Origin: Bacteriovoracaceae bacterium
GTDB lineage: Bacteria > Bdellovibrionota > Bacteriovoracia > Bacteriovoracales > Bacteriovoracaceae
DNA length: 64,000 nt
Assembly: GCA_025210745.1 (NCBI GenBank)
Contig: JAOARC010000021.1
Coordinates: 40,552-104,551, forward strand
Reading direction: 5' to 3'
In this document: one piece after another, positions 60,478 to 64,000 of the stretch
How positions within the stretch are numbered: the stretch's first letter is position 1
How the letters are laid out: each line of letters begins with the position of its first letter
The notes under the pieces: model-generated
Told to the model about the DNA's origin: nothing
What the model saw: only the letters and a program-made list of their open reading frames with translations
The model's database searches: none
Program-made: the position numbers and the translations under genes

Positions 60478-61830
60478 ATGGAAAATAAAAAAGCAAAAGT
60501 AGTAGTTGTCGGGGCTGGGCTTGCTGGTAGTGAAGCAGCTTTTTCTCTGGCGCAAAATGACGTTGAAGTTATTCTTTTAGAAAGTAAAACAATTGAAAAA
60601 AATCCAGCTCAAAAGATGAGCACATGTGCTGAACTTGTATGCACTAATTCATTAAAGTCTTTAAAACCTGAAACGGGACATGGTCTTTTAAAGTATGAAA
60701 TGGAAAAGCTAGGATCTTTAGTTTTAAAAGTAGGTCATGAAACAAGAGTTCCAGCAGGGGATGCTCTTGCTGTAGATAGAGAAGAGTTTTCAAAGAAAAT
60801 TACAGACATCTTAAAATCTCATAAAAATATAACTTTTATTGAAAGAGTAGTTGATAATCCAGCAGCTTTAAAAGAGGAGTTTGATGCTGACTTTGTTGTG
60901 GTTGCAACAGGGCCTCTTACGACAAAAGGTTTAGAGAGTTGGTTAATTGATAGTTTAACGCAAGATGATTTTTATTTTTATGATGCTATTGCTCCAGTTG
61001 TTGATGCTGATTCACTAGATTATTCAAAGCTTTATTTTAAAGATAGGCACAAAGATCCAAGTGAAACAGCAGATTATCTTAATGCTCCTATGAATGAGCA
61101 GCAATATTATAGTTTTGTTGAAGCACTTAAAGAGGCGCAGAAAGTTCCAGCAAAAGACTTTGAAGACTATCAGTTTTTTGAAGCCTGTCTTCCTATTGAT
61201 ATAATGGCTGAGCGTGGACCAGATACTCCAAGGTTTTCTTGTATGAAACCAATTGGTCTTGAATTTGAAGGCAACGATTCGCCATATGCGGTAGTTCAAC
61301 TTAGAAAAGAAAATCTTTTAGGATCTGCTTTTAATATGGTTGGTTTTCAAACAAGATTAAAATATCCTGAGCAAAAAAGAGTATTTAGAATGATTCCAGG
61401 TTTTGAGAATGCTGAATTTATTCACCTAGGATCAGTTCATAGAAATTCATTTTTAAATTCAAGATCTCTTTTAAATTTTGACCTTAGTTCTAAAAAATAT
61501 CCCTATATGTTTTTTGCTGGCCAGATCACTGGTGTAGAAGGGTATACGGAAAGCTCTAGTATGGGACTATATGTTGCTTTTCAAATCTTAAGAAAAATTA
61601 ATGGAAAAGAGCCAAAAAAATGGCCTGTAGAAACTGGGATTGGTGCTCTCATTAATTATATTATGACCGTAGAAAAGCCATCTCCATCTAGTATTAATTT
61701 TGGTCTTTTACCTCAAGTTCCTCTTACTAAAGAGCAAAGAAGAAAAAGGGCTGGTAGAAAGAAGCTTAAAAAAGAGCTTGCCGCTAAAAGAGCAAATGAA
61801 GCTTTAGATAGGTTTTTTGATAGCCTATGA
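60478..61830 (+). CDS. trmFO: tRNA (m5U54) methyltransferase TrmFO
   Basis: 450 aa FAD-dependent enzyme forming m5U at position 54 with methylenetetrahydrofolate. N-terminal VVVVGAGLAGSEAAFSLA is the FAD-binding fold; CTNSLKSLKPETGHGLLKYEM and the C-terminal QITGVEGYTESSSMGL block are diagnostic. ATG at 60478 is used; a TTG at 60463 in frame is possible. The last 4 bp overlap the transporter gene. Confidence 0.95.
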   Translation: MENKKAKVVVVGAGLAGSEAAFSLAQNDVEVILLESKTIEKNPAQKMSTCAELVCTNSLKSLKPETGHGLLKYEMEKLGSLVLKVGHETRVPAGDALAVDREEFSKKITDILKSHKNITFIERVVDNPAALKEEFDADFVVVATGPLTTKGLESWLIDSLTQDDFYFYDAIAPVVDADSLDYSKLYFKDRHKDPSETADYLNAPMNEQQYYSFVEALKEAQKVPAKDFEDYQFFEACLPIDIMAERGPDTPRFSCMKPIGLEFEGNDSPYAVVQLRKENLLGSAFNMVGFQTRLKYPEQKRVFRMIPGFENAEFIHLGSVHRNSFLNSRSLLNFDLSSKKYPYMFFAGQITGVEGYTESSSMGLYVAFQILRKINGKEPKKWPVETGIGALINYIMTVEKPSPSSINFGLLPQVPLTKEQRRKRAGRKKLKKELAAKRANEALDRFFDSL

Positions 61831-62729
61831 GTAATATACACGGATTCTTATTTATATTATTAGCATGTGCCCTATGGGCGGTGGATACTTTAATAAGATA
61901 CCCACTAATGTATTCTGGTATTAGCGCTATTAAGATTGTTTTTTTTGAACATCTTATTTTAGCAAGTATTTTTAGTGTTGTTTTTTTCAAATCTTTAAAA
62001 ACAATTTGGAATGCCAAGACATCTCATTATTTTTATTTTTTCATGGTTGGTGCAGTTGGATCAGCATGGGCGACAATTTCATTTACTGGGGCCTTTGCTT
62101 TTTTAAATCCATCTTTAGTTATTTTATTACAAAAGTTTCAACCAGTTGTAGCGATCTTCTTAGCTAGAATTGTTTTAAAAGAACAAATTAAAAACACATT
62201 TATTTTTTGGGCCTTAATCTGTATCGTTGGAGCTTTTTTAATTTCATTTAATGATATTAAAACTCTTGCTGGATCTGATTTATCAAAACTTTTTAGTTCT
62301 GACTCATTTTATGGCTACCTATTGGTGGCGTTTTCTGTTTTAGGATGGGGAGGAGCGACAGTTTTTGGTAAAAAGCTAGGTATAGAAGGCTATAGTGATG
62401 AACAAATTATGAGCGGAAGGTTTTTATTAGGTTTCTTGGCCATATTACCATTTGTCACTTTTTCGGGAGAGATTTTTGATCATACTATTGAGATCTATGG
62501 AAAAATAGCCCTTATGGTCTTAGTATCAGGTATTTTAGCCATGTACTTATTCTATCAAGGTCTACGTAGAACATCTGCTAGAGCATGTACTTTAGCTGAG
62601 ATGTTTTTTCCTTTTATGGCCATCATTGTAAATTGGGTCTTTTTAAATAAAGCATTAGAGCCAATTCAGCTTATTGGTGGTGGTATACTACTTTTAGGTT
62701 CTTTAGTTATTCAGTTGAAAAAATATTGA
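61827..62729 (+). CDS. EamA-family (DMT) transporter
   Basis: 300 aa with ten predicted membrane helices in two EamA repeats (first about 1-140, second about 155-300). The second repeat includes SARACTLAEMFFPFMAII, typical of the family. Exporters of this type move amino acids or metabolites; the substrate is not predictable. It starts within ATGA shared with trmFO, so the two are co-translated. Confidence 0.9.
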   Translation: MSNIHGFLFILLACALWAVDTLIRYPLMYSGISAIKIVFFEHLILASIFSVVFFKSLKTIWNAKTSHYFYFFMVGAVGSAWATISFTGAFAFLNPSLVILLQKFQPVVAIFLARIVLKEQIKNTFIFWALICIVGAFLISFNDIKTLAGSDLSKLFSSDSFYGYLLVAFSVLGWGGATVFGKKLGIEGYSDEQIMSGRFLLGFLAILPFVTFSGEIFDHTIEIYGKIALMVLVSGILAMYLFYQGLRRTSARACTLAEMFFPFMAIIVNWVFLNKALEPIQLIGGGILLLGSLVIQLKKY

Positions 62730-62849
62730 ATCTTTTATCTTAATCAAGAAAACTAAATTTAAAGAAAAATAATTGAGTTTGATTTAAAATAGAGTTTCTT
62801 ATGCTCCGATACAGAAATAGTATTAGTATATATTTAAGGAGAGTAAATC

Positions 62850-63863
62850 ATGGTTAAGTTTTTAAAAACAACATATTGTATTCAGCTTCTGGTCGCAATT
62901 TCTATTTTAACTGCTTCTTGTGAAAATATTGATTTAAAATCTATTGGAGGTAATTTAAATAGTGATGATGTTAATAGCTTAGTTGATATACCAGCTGGCC
63001 CACCAAATCTATCTTCTGATGAAAAATGGGTTTTAGTACCAGCTAACGCTGGAGGTATGGGACTTCCTGCTTTCTATGTTATGCAGTATGAAGCAAAGGC
63101 TATGCTAGAAGCAACATCGACAGTTAATCCCTTAGGAAGAAAGTCTAGTGGTAGCCCGCTTACCCTAGATTTAGCTACACATAAGCCTGTTAGTGTTGCA
63201 GATAACAATCCATGGGTTTGGATGAATGCTACTCAGGCAGCATCTGAATGCGAATCCTTAGGTTCGGGCTTTGCTTTGATATCTAATCCTGAGTGGATGG
63301 CAATTGCTAGAGATGTTGAGCAACAGCCTGAGAATTGGACAGGTGGAAGTGTTGGTTCAGGTTGCTTGTATAGGGGGAACTCTGGAGAAACGACTAATGG
63401 AGATGGTACTGATGTGACTCATTCATGTGGCTATGATGGATCAAATCCTGATGCTGGAGTGGTAAGGGATAGAAGGTCTAAGTTGCGATTATCTAATGGA
63501 AAAGAAATATATGATTTAGCCGGAAATGTTTTAGAGTGGGTTGATTGGGATAAAGATACTGTCGGTTTTCAAACAACACCAAGTGTTGGATCTTGTTGGG
63601 GAGCTTATGAACTTCCTGCTGTTTCATGTCCTGCTTTAGTAGATGAAGATTATAATTCTTTTAGTAGTACTTTAACAACTACTCAAGGTATTGGAAAAGT
63701 TTCTATTGATTCGGCTGGCTCTCATGGTCTTTTCAGAGGTGGTTCTTATGACTTCTATACAAATAATCAAGCAGGGATTTATATGGTTCACTTCTATAGT
63801 GGTTATACAATAAGCTCTTCTAGTACATATGGTTTTAGATGTGTTTATAGACCAACGATATAA
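62850..63863 (+). CDS. FGE-sulfatase/SUMF1-fold lipoprotein
   Basis: 337 aa with a lipoprotein-like signal (LTASC). The body matches the formylglycine-generating enzyme fold: FYVMQYEAKA, NPWVWMNATQAASECESLG, LISNPEWMAIARD, IYDLAGNVLEWVDW, LFRGGSYDF and the ending GFRCVYRP. These are the hallmark blocks, but the catalytic Cys pair is not convincing, so it is more likely a binding or structural C-lectin-like domain, as in many surface proteins. AAGGAGAG precedes the ATG. Confidence 0.82.
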   Translation: MVKFLKTTYCIQLLVAISILTASCENIDLKSIGGNLNSDDVNSLVDIPAGPPNLSSDEKWVLVPANAGGMGLPAFYVMQYEAKAMLEATSTVNPLGRKSSGSPLTLDLATHKPVSVADNNPWVWMNATQAASECESLGSGFALISNPEWMAIARDVEQQPENWTGGSVGSGCLYRGNSGETTNGDGTDVTHSCGYDGSNPDAGVVRDRRSKLRLSNGKEIYDLAGNVLEWVDWDKDTVGFQTTPSVGSCWGAYELPAVSCPALVDEDYNSFSSTLTTTQGIGKVSIDSAGSHGLFRGGSYDFYTNNQAGIYMVHFYSGYTISSSSTYGFRCVYRPTI

Positions 63864-63875
63864 TTTATAAACTGC

Positions 63876-63895
63876 CCTAGCACCCTGGTGCTAGG
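63876..63895 (+). terminator. Hairpin after the FGE-fold gene
   Basis: CCTAGCACC (63876-63884) pairs with GGTGCTAGG (63887-63895). No T-run follows, so it may be a processing or weak termination site. Confidence 0.55.
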
Positions 63896-64000
63896 ATCTA
63901 AATTAGTCAAAGACAAAATGAATATCAAAGTCAGCTTGGTGTTAATAATTTTAGTAACTTAAATACTCTAAAGAGATTTTTTTTTGCATCTAGATTCCCA

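Noticed and set aside
1..64000. CRISPR array
   Set aside because: No run of regularly spaced identical repeats with unique spacers anywhere.

Overview
The window is AT-rich, densely coded DNA from a Gram-negative bacterium. Many genes encode lipoproteins or signal-peptide proteins, several with outer-membrane beta-barrel endings. It also holds LPS-core genes (HldD, GT9 and GT2 glycosyltransferases), type III glutamine synthetase, TrmFO, methylmalonyl-CoA epimerase, FliL- and FliG-like paralogues, a bactofilin, and a YkuD protein with a C-terminal domain like Helicobacter Csd6 and the Bdellovibrio curvature enzyme. The best fit is a Bdellovibrionota member, probably of the Bacteriovorax/Halobacteriovorax type. 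That assignment is inference from gene content; there is no rRNA here.

Layout. 1-7.7 kb: 3' part of a tRNA-Val, cysD-cysNC, a lytic transglycosylase-like lipoprotein with an outer-membrane protein, and an NfeD/SPFH/SPFH/HIT operon. 7.9-14.3 kb: a large lipoprotein, a YkgJ-like cysteine cluster protein, glutamine synthetase III and a DUF1554 lipoprotein. 14.5-19 kb: LPS glycosyltransferases and envelope proteins of unknown role. 19-21.1 kb: a secreted agmatine-deiminase-family enzyme behind a near-perfect sigma-54 promoter with upstream dyad and direct repeats, then an integrase relic and a duplicated tRNA-Leu 3' end. 21-32 kb: desaturase, Aat/ureohydrolase/hydroxyacid dehydrogenase, Map with a BFD-type iron-sulfur protein, TatC, Hsp20, SpeB-SpeE. 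32-38 kb: HldD, a FliG-C-like gene, a DUF4258/DUF2283-HTH toxin-antitoxin-like pair between two copies of the FliG-like 3' end, a split YeeE/YedE transporter, and a structured RNA with GGA-loop hairpins before a DksA/TraR-type regulator. 38-46 kb: HtpG, single-domain asparaginase, a 43-residue-repeat lipoprotein, a Cys-rich lipoprotein, methylmalonyl-CoA epimerase and a rhomboid relative lacking its serine. 46-52.6 kb: FliL-like protein, alanine dehydrogenase, an M16 protease pair, and a YkuD/coiled-coil/bactofilin operon that looks like a cell-shape module. 52.6-64 kb: a pseudo-receiver/coiled-coil protein with a GGDEF cyclase and a phosphoesterase, a histone H1-like protein between copies of the nadE 3' end, NadE, TrmFO, an EamA transporter and an FGE-fold lipoprotein.

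Themes. Arginine/polyamine and nitrogen metabolism recurs (agmatine-deiminase-family protein, two ureohydrolases, spermidine synthase, GSIII, alanine dehydrogenase). Three separate places show the 3' end of a host gene (tRNA-Leu, FliG-like gene, nadE) duplicated around or beside accessory DNA. This suggests that 3' gene ends are recurrent insertion points in this genome. The strongest candidates for undescribed biology are the structured RNA at 36.6 kb, the DUF4258/DUF2283-HTH cassette and the sigma-54-controlled secreted deiminase.
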